Shown: positions 12,601 through 25,649 of the stretch, piece after piece | How the letters are laid out: each line of letters starts with the position of its first letter | Numbering within the stretch: position 1 is the first letter of the stretch | Origin: Lycocorax pyrrhopterus obiensis | Lineage: Eukaryota; Chordata; Aves; Passeriformes; Paradisaeidae | Direction: 5' to 3' | Assembly: GCA_014706295.1 (NCBI GenBank) | Contig: JACSVZ010000007.1 | Coordinates: 4,163,699-4,227,698 of the forward strand | DNA length: 64,000 nucleotides | Position numbers and translations under genes: made by a program | The notes under the pieces: generated by a model | Databases searched by the model: none | What the model saw: the letters and a program-made list of their open reading frames with translations, nothing else | Told to the model about the DNA's origin: nothing

Positions 12601-14979
12601 TAAAAACATTAAAGTCAGTTCAGTATTAGCAAATGGAATAGTACAAAAATTTTGGGACTATGTTGAGTATCTTTTAGAAGAGTACTGAAGAGGGTTTTCT
12701 GCTGTTGACAGTGTATTACTCAGCCATCGCCAAGGTATTCTGTTAGTGTTAGGATTTTATTACCTATATTGTACTATTAGCTTGTTGGAGGGGAGGTCTG
12801 GATATTTTGTAATGTCACACCTCCATTTAAAAACACTGTGTAGTCAAAGTACGACCACAAACCTCCTGCTTCAAAGGCTTTGCAAGAGTGTATTCCTAAG
12901 ATGCCTGCCTAACTTTGTGGAGATACTGCTCTTATTTTGAAACAAAAGAAAACCTGCACGTTAATCCCAATGACATTGCTACAGGAACCTTATTTACAGT
13001 ATGATTAAAAAATGGTCCTTTCTTACAGCCTCATTAAATCTAAGCCTCATTTAACTACTAGGACATTTTTACAATGGGTTTACTGACATACCATGATAAA
13101 TGTCTGTATAACATCCCTCAACAATAGCCCCGACTACAGCCATAACCACAATGTGTATAAACACTGCATCAGCTCTAACAATGTGCTGTCCTGAATAGTA
13201 GGAAGTGAAGTAACACTAAACACATTTTTGCTAAGCCCCACGTCTCCAAACCTGTGTTTTGCTTTAGGTTTTTTTCATTGGTTTCTCTTTTGTTTTGGGG
13301 TGCTGCTTTGTTTTGCCTTCTCAGTGGGAAAAGAAACGTTCTCTTTAAAATTATGAGAATTAAGATGTTAAAACTTTTAAAATATTACAGGATCCTTTGA
13401 AATTCTGACCTAGGCAGAAAGGTTTCCTGAAATTTGATTCTTTAGAGATAAAAGGGCTGGCAGCCGGATGAAAGCAGCCCTACCCTTTTTTCCATGTCAG
13501 AGAAATGAATGGAACAGCTTATGAATACATGTAACTCACCCATTCAGGAGCCACGCTGGTGCCTATTTGTCCTGAAATATCAGTGTTAGGTTACTGTGCA
13601 AAGCAACAGCACTGTGAGCCGGCATCGACTCCGTCCACGAGAACAATGAGGGCCACAATAAGGTTTTTGGAGATTTAACAAACTTTTCAAACTTCAAGGC
13701 AAGGCAAGGAATTAAAAGACATTTCTGTGGGAATCATGCTTTCAAAACACCTCTATAGATGGTTATCCACTGTAGCTTACTCCTGCAAGGCACAGAGACC
13801 CGGAGTACCAGAATTGTACAACAAACCAAAACTGAACAGGCTCAAATGCTTTCCTGTTCGTGGCTGGCCTCTGATTTAATTTCACATCAAATGATATCAC
13901 AAAGGTGGACATGGTAAACCTACAGTATTTTCACTGGAGACTAGGGTCTGACATTGTGTCTAAATGAAATTTCCCAGTTGTCCCAAACACTTTTTATCTT
14001 ATTTCCATGCTAGCAGTTTGAAATGTCACTATGCATTGCCGCAATGACAGATGAGCAAAGGCACAAGAAAAGCAACGGAGCTGCTTTCTCCAATGAACCA
14101 TGCCTGGCAAATGCGAAAATTCACTTTTGCCCCTGGCTCCTGGCCCACTCCCAGGTATTGATGGTAACAGGGGGAAGCTCTGTAATGTGACTTCACAAAG
14201 GTTGAAATCCAGCGCAGGAGTTAAGAAAACTTTGTGTGTATGTATATACATACTCACATTATTAAAAAACATCACTAAGGGTCAAATCTTGCAAATATTT
14301 TTTACTTCATTGCCACAGGTTATAACATACTGACAGCAATAAACACCCTGGGATACAGAAGATTAAGTCATGTGGCCATAATACATATTTTATGTGGGTT
14401 AATAGACTGAGGCTTAGATGGTAGTGGTAAAAAAATAAACATCCTTCAGAAAACATTTTTGTAAGAGATGATGCCTCATGCTCACAGGGGTTTCAGAACC
14501 TACAGACATCCCTTCAGTGACAGTGGAGAGGAGACCACAGTAACATTTCTCACTGCCATAACTTACGTATTTCTATCAACTACAATGAATTGTTCTAAGG
14601 ACAACTTCAAGACCAAACTGTGAACTAGGGTTTCTCTTTGCTAAATCCCTTTTTCCTGCTGTAGCGAAATAATAATCTTCTGCCTCTAAAAGGCAACTCC
14701 TTTATATAGGCTTGCTCATGTCATACAGCTGACAACCAAGAGAAGAAAATAGATGGGGTTATATTAGCAATTAGCACCTGGATATTGCTTACTCTCCCCT
14801 ATTTGAGCCAGTGCTCACTCTAACACTCCTGTGTGCCTCACCTGAGTGAAACAGGCAGAGCTGCCACTCCCTGCAGTGACTCCTTCTGTGTGCTGCCAAA
14901 ACGGAGCAGGGAGCATTTGTATGCAGCAACCTCCACCCAGGATCGCCCCGCGCTGGGACCAGGGCGTGTGAAATGCTCC

Positions 14980-15010
14980 TCTCACTGAAGTCAGTGCTCG
15001 AAATTTCACC
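14980..15010. repeat. dispersed TGAAGTCAATGG-type motif, copy 1
   Basis: TCACTGAAGTCAGTGCTCG resembles the copies at 18979, 17690 and 53765. See the finding on this motif. Confidence 0.4.
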
Positions 15011-15774
15011 CATGATTTATTTTTCAATAAGTCATCTCTTGCTGTCCTGCTCTTTGATATTGCATTGCTTCTGAGAGCACAGAAGACATGAAAAGCTGCA
15101 TTTCTATTAGCAACATCCACTTTAAAACTTCGCATGCTACCCTCTTTATAAGGCCCTGCTGCCTTCCATTCTCTAATACAAGCTGTTACTCAGCCTTCTC
15201 CTGCCTTTATCATCAAAAGAAATCATATTGACTAGCACAGTAAAACCCAGAGGTCACCATGATCTCTTTTATAAGCATTAGGAAATAAACTTTTTAGTAG
15301 AAGGTAGGGTAAAAATCAAGTTTTGCACCATATTTTGGCTACATTCCCCTGAAGAAGTTAATCTATACAACTCTTTTCTTTAAAAGTACAAAACCAAGGC
15401 CCCAGTTGGACAGAATTTTCCACGACTAAGATGATACAAATGAGTTATACCATATTTTGGGGATATATTTTCAGAGCATAGTGGGATCCATCTGAAACCT
15501 TCCTCTTCCTGGGATGCAGCAGATTACACCTGCCCCCAGGACACCCACAGCCAGAGCCATTTCCTTAGCTTTCCATTCCCTAGCTCCAGCTGAGAAAAAA
15601 AAGGGCGAAGGGAAGACTGCTGGGATGGTGACTTCAGCTTATACAATACTCCAGTGGCTAAAAAAACTTCCTCAGAAAGTTCTCATTCAGGAGATATGAA
15701 TGAAGTACTCTTAAAAAACCAAACAAAAGCCTAGAGGAACGGCCTCAACATCTACACACAAGGCCAGTACCTCT

Positions 15775-15791
15775 GTGCATGCATGCATGCA
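15775..15791. repeat. GCAT tetranucleotide run
   Basis: TGCATGCATGCATGCA is a self-complementary short tandem repeat. Confidence 0.8.
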
Positions 15792-17689
15792 GAAACACAC
15801 ATATATGCAACACAGTCCATACATTTTTTCGTATCTACCTCTATAGATATATAGACAAGAGGCTACACTACATGCTGTGCAATTGCAACCAAGCAATGAC
15901 ATCAGCAGGATGATTTGGTATGTTCAAGTAGTTTGACACACTTGGATGTCAAAACATACAAGCCCTACCAAATGTCGTTCATCAAATTGTTAGAGCAGCT
16001 CAACTTCCACCTGCAAATATGAATTTATAAAAGGGAGAGCAGTGTTTACTGTCCTGTCTCTGCCTAGTTGCTTAATTGCAACTTGTATTTGGCCAGATGA
16101 AATAGCAAAATGTTTAAAACACAAGCAATGGCTGGCTGTCATCAGGAACGAGTTTTCCACAGCGTTCAACACTTTGCAGTGCTTCAACCACTGTCACAAC
16201 ACCCTTACAGAGGCAGCTTTATTTCTTACAATGCATCAGGAGCAAATATGACCTGTTTCCATCAGCTACCGTGCATGCGAGTCTATTAACACTGGAGCTA
16301 AATTCAGCCGTTCAGAAGTCAAATGTTTGGTACAAGGCTCTGCTATGGGCGAAGGAGAGAGACAAGCCTGTTTGCAACGGGCAGAATTAGTTCACAGGCT
16401 AATGTATAAAGCAGCTAGGATGGATTGCAGGTGTTGTTTTCAGTCTCCTTTAATTAAAATACGGAGCTAAGGAACTCTTGCTTAGTTTCACCTTGTAACG
16501 TTTAAACAAAAAAAAAAAAGAAAAATCAAGCCTCCAACCCCAAACCCAAGAATTTACTGTACCTTAAGGGACATCATACATTACATAAAATAAAGCTTCT
16601 GCAAAAATGTGGTGAGATAGGTGTTTGTTCACATGAGCATGCACGTATATATACAGCATATAAAATCTGACACCTAAAAAAATATGTATATCAACTTCTG
16701 GCAATATTGAAAACCCTTCAGCATGTTTCTTGTGTGCAATGCTCATAAGAAGGCAACTGTGATACTGTTTTTAAGCTATTTTAGTAAGGGCCCTTGACAA
16801 GCTTTACATAAAATATTCAGCATTGATGCTTTCAAGTCCACACTATTTAACTTAGAAAGCTCTCTTCTTCAACCCACATTATAAATAGGTTTATAATAAA
16901 GGTGGTGTGTGGATTAGACATTTCCCTTACCCTTCCCATCTGCCTTCCCCTAAAGCATGATTGTTTTGGGCTGCATCACAAACACAAGCAAAAATTTAAA
17001 AACAATTTCTTTTTAGAATTCAAATTATTTATTGAAAGTTTTGATCGTTTTAAAGAAATTCAGAGGAATTTCACATACTGTTTCAAATAGTTATGTTTAC
17101 ATCTCCAACAAGTAACTGTATGGCTGAAAAGCAGTCAGAATTAAAAGGGTCCTCTATTAATTTAGTCCTCTAGTACGAAACTTTATTGCCCCTGCCTTTA
17201 TTGGGAAGAATTTGTCTTCTAAACTAGCTTTTGAAATTACATCCTGTCTTTACAGAGCTGAGGAGCAAATGCTACTGATTTCAGAGAGAACTGACTTTCA
17301 TCCCTAATCTTTTATTTTTCATCTGTATAATGAACCGATAACCTGCTCAATGTAAGGAAGTTCTTAAAATAATGCACTGAAATACTGAAAAACATCTATG
17401 CTGTGGAAAACACAGCAGTCACACAACTTTTCAGACTATAGCTGCAATGAAGGACCCTTTACAGGCATAAAGAAAAAGCCTTTTTCAAATTCTTGCAGGC
17501 CTGGAGACTCCAATATATTTTTCTAAGCTATTTAGATGCCCAAGCTGGCACCAAGACGGAGACATGGTTGAGCCTGCATGCTGTATTTCATAATGTAAAT
17601 CTGCAGCCCTGAGTCGGGCAGAATTCCAAGTACAGTATTTAAATTTTTCTCATCTGTTGTCTAAGAACTTCAGGATCAAACACATGATT

Positions 17690-17752
17690 TAAAGCCTACT
17701 GAGATCAGTGGGAAAATCCTATTGGCTTCAATGAGCTTTGGATGAGACTCAG
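17690..17752. repeat. dispersed sauropsid-type repeat with two half motifs
   Basis: GAGATCAGTGGGAAAATCCT is followed by ATTGGCTTCAATGAGCTTTG. The two halves are roughly inverted forms of one another (ATCAGTGGG and TTGGCTTCAATG). I have seen similar 'gaagtcaatgggag...ttgacttcaatggg' sequence commonly in bird and reptile non-coding DNA but cannot name the family. Confidence 0.5.
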
Positions 17753-18978
17753 AGGACCACAGTCAGAAAGTTATCTAGGGCTGGAAAATGCATCTAGTGA
17801 ATTCTTGGCCAATTTTGCAGCTCAGCACCCAACTTCTGGTCATCTTAGTTTTTATCTCAACTTTTCTACCTTTCAATCCCAAACTTTACTAATCAGACAT
17901 TGTCTTTATTCAAAAATCTAGTGTCTCTTTTTTGCTTTCCTTCCCCCCCTTCTCTATTTGGTACATTTGGGAATTTTATCCTTGACAATAGAACTTATGA
18001 TAAAATAGAGACCAATAACACTTTTAACTTCTTCTAGTGTTATGCAAAGATATTTTAACTGCTGTTGAACTCAAGCTATACGAAATGGTGATTTCAAAGT
18101 GAACTTGGTACGGTCATTGAAATATTTCCTATAAATATTTTAGATGGTAATTCTATTCTTCCCAAAGAGAAAATGACTTAATTATCAGGGGCTTCTGCTC
18201 ACACTATTCATGGGAGCAGATATACTTTTTAGCATATTTAAAGATACTAAATTATGGAAAGCAGTTCACATAGGGTAATTATTTGATAGTTCATTATGAT
18301 GAACAGTACATTTATTTATAATAAGTGCCATGTTTTATAGCATGATACCAAAATCAGACACTGCTTCATAGCCAGCAAGGTCTCCTTTGGCACTACCAGA
18401 GTGAAAATCACTGCAGCCTGTTAGCCCAGTCGCGTTCAGATCCAGACACGCTTCTCTCTGCAGTATCAATATTGCAGAGCTACTGCAATCACTCCCCTTG
18501 CCCAGAGCCTCCTGGGTCAGCGTGCTGTCTCACAAGAGCTACGTATGCTGTGCACGTGGGTAAATACACTTTGCCATTCTCCACCTTTTATAATCTACCA
18601 TTTAACCTTTAGGCATGTGTTTACCAAAACCTCTGCAAGCACAATGGCTTTCTTTAGCTGGAGAACACCAGGCACACAAGGCAAGGTTTATACTTCTGCT
18701 TCACTGCAAAATATATCAAAACAGAGTCCCTGTTTATCTTGGGGGGGAACAACGTTCCTCTGTCTTCCCATCCCAGATCTGACAGTCATTTACAGAGACT
18801 GAGACTTCCACTGAAAGGGAGAGGTCTGCCCAACGATTTAAAGTGGATCAAGATTTAATTGAGGTGAATATTGGCAAGACATTTACTGCAGAGTTATTGC
18901 AAAACACATTTCATTAATGACAATGATACTAAAACATTGGAAATCCATAAAGGTGGAATCAGAAAGACTAGACAACAT

Positions 18979-19021
18979 GCTCACTGAAGTCAATGGACAG
19001 ATGGAAATAAGCTCTGGACCC
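18979..19021. repeat. dispersed TGAAGTCAATGG-type motif, copy 2
   Basis: CTCACTGAAGTCAATGGACA is followed by a purine-rich AGATGGAAATAAG. The closest match to the recurring motif in the window. Confidence 0.5.
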
Positions 19022-20057
19022 CACTTTGCTTACAAAGCAACACCTTCTTTAGAGCTAAAATTTTACACAAAGGGTTAGTGGCACATTACTTATCATTTAC
19101 ACAAAATGCCCATAGAATAAATGTAAAAGAGTAGATATGGATGGTGAAAATACAGCAAGGGAGCGGGAAGAGACCCAAGATCATGTTTCCACAAACACAC
19201 AATTACTGACACTCAATTCAGTGCAGCTGCTTGTAACAAGTGAAATTTTTCACAGCACAATTTGCAGGATGGACTCATCTCCCTACTTTCAGCAACATCA
19301 TTGCATATTTGAGAGATCAAGCATAGAAAGCACAGTGCACAGACTTTACTTTGGGTTTTAACATCAGCCTTTCCACCCTGCAGAGCTCCCCAAATGCAGC
19401 GTGTCTGGCCAGGAGCCATGGAGCAGCAGCACAACACGGATCTTGTGCTCAGAGCCCGGGGAGCTCCCTGTGCTGCTCTGCTACCTTGAAGGCAGCTGTT
19501 TTAAGGAATCACCACGCTAATGAAAAAATCTAGTTGCTGGGGCAGAATACCAAAACAAGCAGTTACTGTTCCTTCACAAAATTTTGCCCTTTCTTGTCAG
19601 CTTTTGCTGAAGTAAAAATGAATTCACCTGAAATATAACCACCAGAATGAGGTGAGAAGAAAGTGCAATATTATTAGGACCAAAGTGAAAGCTGTGATAT
19701 GAAAGTCACAACCCCCTCCACCCCCACTATTTATTTCAACTAGAATAACATCTTTGCTCACGCCGATATTCACCTTCTTGTCACTTGAAGAGAAAAAAAA
19801 GTCAGATCAACTTTTAAATTAACTTACATACCACACCTCCAGAAATGATTAATACTTCTTGAAAGGATAGTTAAGAACAGCAACAAAAGAAAAACCTAGA
19901 TTACTGTAAATGGGCAGAATTTCTTCTTGAACTAACTTCAGGCAGAAAGGTTTAATTGCCCATGCTGTAAGGTCAGCTGCTACAAAAGTCTGATTATCTA
20001 AGGTTTTCAATGCACAATTCAGCATGATGCTTCCATATGAAAGGCCAGTGCCTGTGA

Positions 20058-20299
20058 CAGAATCACAGAACCACAGAATTAACTAGGTTGGAAAAGACCT
20101 TTGAGCTCATTGAGTCCAAACTATGACTGAACACCACCTTGGCAACCAGACCATGGCACTGAGTGCCACACCAGCCTTTTCTCCAACACCTCCAGGGAAG
20201 GTGACTCTCCCCGGGCAGCCCATTCCAGTGCCCATTCACTCTTTCAGTGAAGAAATGCTTCCTAATACCCAGCCTAAATGTCCTCTGGTACTGCTTAAG
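20058..20299 (-). mobile_element. CR1 LINE 3' fragment, diverged
   Basis: On the plus strand it begins AGAATCACAGAACCACAGAA and AGGTTGGAAAAGACCTTTGA, the CR1 3' terminus. It continues with 'gtccaaactatgactgaacaccacc' and the 'ttcctaatacccagcctaaa' block. It is about 240 bp and 5'-truncated. The different sub-terminal sequence compared with the 9.3 kb copy suggests another CR1 subfamily. Confidence 0.93.
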
Positions 20300-23200
20300 G
20301 TAGGCTGAAAAACACAGGGACCTTCGACTACAGAAATAAAAGAGGCAAACAAGAAAATCTGTGAGAAATCCCTGGGGAAGACTGAACTGCAGTGCCTGCT
20401 TGCTATCAGCCCCCATGGACTGAATTCATCAGCACCAGCACCATCCACGTCCAGGAGCTCCCTCTGACTGTCAAGAGCACTGCAGCTTCCCAGAAGTTGC
20501 CCCTGGACACAAGTCCACGGTGTTGATCTCTGCTTGCATTAGCTGTGTTCCAGAAAGCGTCACAGAGCTCCAGAAGCAGAGGAATACTGAAGTGTAGCTT
20601 ACTGTGCATGCAGGGTCTGTTTGCAGTGAGTGGGATGGCTCGTTATTATTTGTTGCTAGTTTTCTCTATTCATGCTGGAAGAATGCTGACGCCTCTACTC
20701 TTTTATTGCCTGCAAAAGGCATTCAGTCTCCAAAAATATTTTAGACTTTACTGATTGGTTGCTTTCTTGCACAAATTATTTTAAATAAGTTTCCATGGAA
20801 AAGGACACTTTGGAATACACAGTTAGAATAATTAACAACCAAAAAGAAAAAATAAGGTGGAGCACCACTCAAAATCTTCAGCACGTTGTTGGTGCAACCT
20901 TCTCACGTTGTGTAGCTAAACATAAACCCAAGTGTCACAAGCAGCTGCCACCCCTAGTACAATAGGGGGAAAAAAGACTCTACAGTAAGCAGAAGAGTAG
21001 CTTGACACGTGGCTTCTCTTCCCAGACTTGCAGCAGAAATTAAGATTCAAAAAACAAATGGTGGTAGTGAGACAAACTTACACTGCTGATTTAATTAATG
21101 TGTATTTTTATTTTGAGTTTTCTACATAACAAATTCTAGTTTGTATAAAGTACATTAGCACTGTTTTGGACAGTTAATTATTTTTACCATTTACCCTAAA
21201 GACGTAACTACCCACATGAAGTCTACACTTACAATAATAAAACAAAATCATCACTATCCAAAAAAATGAGCAATATTTACTTGTTCCTTAAGTTAAAATC
21301 AAGCCACTTAACTGAAAGAAGTCTCCAAATAAACTCTTAGAATTACAGTTTGCAGGAAAAATTTTTACAGGATTCATTTCTGCTTTTCTAGAAGATAATG
21401 TATTTTTTATTTCAGTCCATATAAGTAGTACACACTAATGCTTGATTAAAATGAAAAAGAAAAATCCCCAAAAAAACGGGAATCAAAAAAGGAAAAGTAC
21501 CACCCGCAATTCATGGAAAAAAACAAAGTATAAAACACTCTGTCCGTTATCTCTGTAATCTTGAAAGACTGGCTTGACCAGGAACAATTCATTAGTTTAA
21601 AACGCTGAGACAAAGGTAATATTTTGTCTTATAAGATAAAATCTGCTGTAATGAACTCTTTCCTTATGCATTTAGAAGTCCAAAGCTAGTTTCATTCTGG
21701 TAAGAGAATGCATTTTAAACCATTCTTTTTGTTCATTTATAAATTAATTCTAATAATTTGCATCAAAAGACAGCTGGAATTAATGAAAAAAGTGATTAAA
21801 AAGCATAATTCATCACTTTATAATAAGAAAATACTTAAGTGTATATACAAAAAAGTGCAAAAAATATTAATGTATTACGTTTTTACGCTGTTACTCAAAT
21901 AAGAGTCAGCAGCATACTGTCCCAAGTTTAAAAAAATGAAATGTTGCCAATTACTGACACTCAACTTTCTTCAAGTAAATAATCGCTTGTAGATTTTTTA
22001 ACAAGTAAAATAGCAAAAATAGGAGTAAAAGTAATTACAAAAATCACTTAGACTTGACCCAGCCCACCCAGCAAAAAAGAAAGAACTCTTTTCCAAACAG
22101 CAACATTAATTTCCATCTGCTCCCGAGGTTTTTCTCCAAGTAGCGCTGTCTGCCTAATCTTTGTGCAGCTCCTCTGCAGTGCCATCCAGGGCTGCACTTC
22201 CCACAGCGTGCCCTCGCTCTGCACCTCAGCCCTGTTTATCCACCTTATCAGCTCAGGAAGAAATTTCAGCAAAACTCTTCCTCTGGTCACCGATATCTCT
22301 GGGAACCGAACCCATTAAGATATTTGTGACCCCTACTCATGCTATTTTAACTGTCTGCTGTACAGGAAGGAGCTGATAAAAATAGGATTACAATGCCCTT
22401 ACAGATGAACTGGCAGGAGGCTTGATTGTGATTGATGCCTGAATAAATATACAATAATAGGCCCTACATTTCAACACGGCTTTTGATAGAAGGTAAGAAG
22501 CAGTGTCGGTTTTCACCGCCCGGACCGCAGGACTCTGTGCTCAAATACCTGGGAAGTGCCTTTCATTGAAGATTGAATCTTCTACTCTTAGTCTGCCTTT
22601 AAATAAACAGCAGGAGGTGGTTATTAGTGGGTAGGAATGAATATTTGTATTATTTTGTGAGGTACAAAGGTGCATTTCTTCCCACAGGTGCTCACGTGTG
22701 GCCCACCCTAAATTCCTTTGAAGTCTCAATACCTTCCCCACAGATAATCAGTGCCGAGGTGGGTGTATTTTAAAAATACACAGCATCATAACAGCTGCAT
22801 GGAAAAAAAATGAGCCGGACTTGGAGTTTGGGGTGGGGAGAGGAAGTCTGGGACTGCCCATGTTGTTGTCAACTCTTCTCTACCTTGGGAGAAGAAGTTT
22901 TCAGCAGTCAATCAGGCACAGGCTTAGCCTGGGGAACAGTTTCTGCAGGAAGGGCACGAGCCCACCATTGCTGGGGTTGGACAGCAACAGGAGAGCTCAG
23001 TATTTCTAGCAAACAGTCCCAGACAGTTTTCCCTGACTCCATTTACTGCAGTACAGACCGAAGGCTGTGTCTTTCTGAAGCCTGCATTCTTTCAATCTTT
23101 CTTAATAAAATAATTCTTAATGAGTGATGCATTTACCACCTCAAAACAGAAATTTCAGGAAGTAAACTCAGAGCACAGTTTTTATTAACCTTCCTCTTTT

Positions 23201-23486
23201 GGAGAAGAGGGCTTCAAGTGTCCTGAAATCACACGTTATCAGCTCCCACTTCAAGTAACACAGCTATCTATTCCACTTCAACAGTATCTCAAATACGCCC
23301 CTTCTTATCCTGCAAAAAATAGACACCTACTTAGCTTTCCAGAGCAATGATCCAGCCAAGTACCCCAGCAAGTACACAAACTTCAAGGGGGCAAACACTC
23401 CCTCTGGCTCCTTTGAAATCATTCAAGGAAGAAAGGCTTGCATTTGCTCAGGACCTTGCTGGATCACCTCGCTAAAAATAAGTTAA
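20300..23486. other. non-coding stretch, no gene seen
   Basis: No exon is recognised. AT-rich sequence dominates 21.0-22.05 kb. The block near 22380-22540 has a PBX/HOX-type TGATTGAT site and looks unique (see findings). Confidence 0.55.
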
Positions 23487-23652
23487 CAATAATACTTGGC
23501 ACTTTCAAAGTGTTTCATGTGCTGAAACTACTGTCTGAATGGCAATCCTATAAGTGTTACTAGCCTTATTTTGTAGATGGAGAAACTGAAGCAAAGAAGC
23601 CAGTTATTTCCTGCACCTTGTACAGTGAGACAGTGTCAGAGCTGGGACTCCC
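23487..23652 (-). mobile_element. MIR-like SINE remnant
   Basis: The plus strand follows the reverse complement of MIR in order: TTGGCACTTTCAAAGTGTTT, ATTTTGTAGATGGAGAAACT, GAAGCAAAGAAG, then CAGTGTCAGAGCTGGGACTC. The consensus counterparts are 'aggcactgttctaagcgctt', 'attttacagatgaggaaact' and 'ggcagagctgggattcgaac'. This is the clearer of two MIR-like remnants in the window. Such copies predate the bird-mammal split and are expected to be strongly diverged. Confidence 0.75.
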
Positions 23653-23823
23653 CTGCCCTGCTCCCTCACCCACATGCTCCATCCTCCTGGCACCCAAGTT
23701 TCTCCCAACTGAAGGCACAGTCAGTATGCACAGCAGCTGCCCAGCAGTCTGCAAACAAACTTTAAAAATTCAGTTCCACCTCTTGCTACAGTCTGCACCA
23801 ATTAATGTACATCACATACTAAA

Positions 23824-23965
23824 ATTAGTCCAACCCCCCTGCAGTGAGCAGGGACACCTTCAACAGGTTGCTCAGGGCCCCATCCAACCTGGCTTTGAAT
23901 GTTTCCAGAGCTGGGGCATCTGCCACCTCTTTGGGTAACATGTGCCAATGTTGCACTACACTCCA
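23824..23965 (-). mobile_element. CR1 LINE 3' internal fragment
   Basis: Plus strand TAGTCCAACCCCCCTGCAGT, 'gagcagggacaccttcaac' and GGTTGCTCAGGGCCCCATCC match the CR1 3' region read in reverse, through 'ggggcatctgccacctctttgg' to about 'tgccaatgttgcac'. It is about 140 bp and lacks both the extreme 3' terminus and the upstream part. It lies about 170 bp from the MIR-like remnant. Confidence 0.9.
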
Positions 23966-25358
23966 AAGGCCATCACTCACTATTATCATTAGCATTTCTT
24001 ACTGAAGTACTAATTCTGTTCTGAAGTCGTCATTCAACAATACATCAAATCCTATTTTGGTGTACCTAACACTAGATCAGAACTCTATCAAGCCCCTGCA
24101 CCCCAAACCAAAGCACTGCAGCAACAAGATGGAAAGCATTTACCCAGTATAAACTTGCCCAGTTCAAAATTTGGAGCACACACTTCTTAATTGTACTCTG
24201 GGGAATGAAACAGAAACTTGGAGCTGACTTGGAGGCAGTCTGTGTTAAGAGGTAATATGGCAGAGCTCAGACTCAGTATGACTGGTTGTGGAACTGAGAC
24301 TAAGCTGTGTTCCAAACTACCTTCCTCTCCCCAGTTTCAGTGGTGTTTAAATGCCTTGCAGGGTGACATCAAAACCACTGTGTTTAAAGTCATTCAGTGC
24401 AGCATCTCACTGCTTAGGGAAAAGGAGGAAATCCTGGCTCCAAGTGGCCAGTGATGTCTGAGCACAGCACCGCAGTGACTCCGCTCAGACTGCAGAGCTG
24501 CCCAGCCCTAGCCAGCCAAGAGGCAGTGCTCTGGCTCTGTGTTACTACAGAGCTCTGGATGAGCACAGACCTAAATCAGACCTGTGACCCATATTCTAAC
24601 ACCTTTTCTTATCCCAGATATGATGATTCAGTGGTGATTTGCAGAGCATGCCATTCCAACCAAGGTGGGATAAACAAATTCTCCACACTACAATTTATAG
24701 AGTAAAAATGGGGTTTTGCACAGAGCTGGTAAAATCAAGCCAAACATAGTAAGAGAAAGTGAAATCTCCCAAGATTGGTTTCATTCAATTGCTGATGGCA
24801 TAACTTGTTATTCAAGTTTATATTGACGCACATGATGTAAATGGAAAAGTTGTGAAGCGCAAAATTTTTCATACTCCACTTTAAAATATCTTTGAATTGG
24901 AATGAAATACAAATTCAGTGTACTATTAACCAAATGATACATACCCCCAAGCCGCACAGCAAGAAAACACTTAACCCACGTTGAACTTAAGCAAACAGAT
25001 AAATCTTACAAATTTCACAAGGATGAAAGTGTGCACTTAATTTTAAGGCAAGAGTTTACTACTGCTTTTGCAAACAGGTAAATAAAATTTCAAATAGACG
25101 TATGTATACTTACATTATATAATAATAATAAAAATTACAAAATAACAAAATGACAACAGACAAACAAGCAATAGACAATTCAAAAGCTGAAATACTAACA
25201 GAACAATTCCATCTATAGTAGTTTTGTATTTAAAATCAAATTCTGGAGAAGCAATGAGGAACGTGGCACTGATCAGTACACTGTGAATTACGGAACAATA
25301 TTGAGAATCCTCTCCTAGTAAGTCTAAATGCAGCACAGAATAAAATTATGGTGTAACT
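23966..25358. other. non-coding stretch, no gene seen
   Basis: Nothing recognised. The short open frames at 24218-24705 have no known motif. Confidence 0.55.
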
Positions 25359-25389
25359 GGGGTGGGGGGTGGGTGGGGGTGGAGGAGGT
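25359..25389 (+). repeat. G-rich tract with G-quadruplex potential
   Basis: GGGGTGGGGGGTGGGTGGGGGT gives at least four runs of three or more G with one-base loops on the plus strand, followed by GGAGGAGG. This meets the usual G3+N1-7 pattern. No promoter context is visible nearby. Confidence 0.75.
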
Positions 25390-25649
25390 GTAATTGCTCT
25401 AAGAAAGGAGAATTATAGCTACTCAGCTGCCAAGATCTCAAAGTGCTCCAAAACCACAGCTCTATTTCGTCACATTTAATTTTTTGTACATATATTAAAT
25501 TCAGCCAAGTCACTAAATTAAAATAATATAGTAGATTGTATGAACCCAGACTTTGGCAAAATGTGACACAATCCCTTTTCAAAACCCTAAAATTGGCTTG
25601 CTTATGAGGACTATCACATGGCTGAATAGTGGCTAAAGGGCTATAAATA

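Larger units (their letters stand above)
9677..20057. other. non-coding stretch, no gene seen
   Basis: About 10.4 kb without a recognised exon. It contains unique-looking blocks near 10.25-10.48 and 16.0-16.48 kb, two copies of the TGAAGTCAATGG-type motif plus a related one at 17.7 kb, a GCAT run near 15775-15791 and short A-runs. The open frames (up to 117 codons at 11619-11972) overlap antisense frames. Confidence 0.55.

Noticed and set aside
17295..17380. Possible third MIR fragment (TTTCATCTGTATAATGAACC)
   Set aside because: Only one short block resembles the consensus; too little to support.
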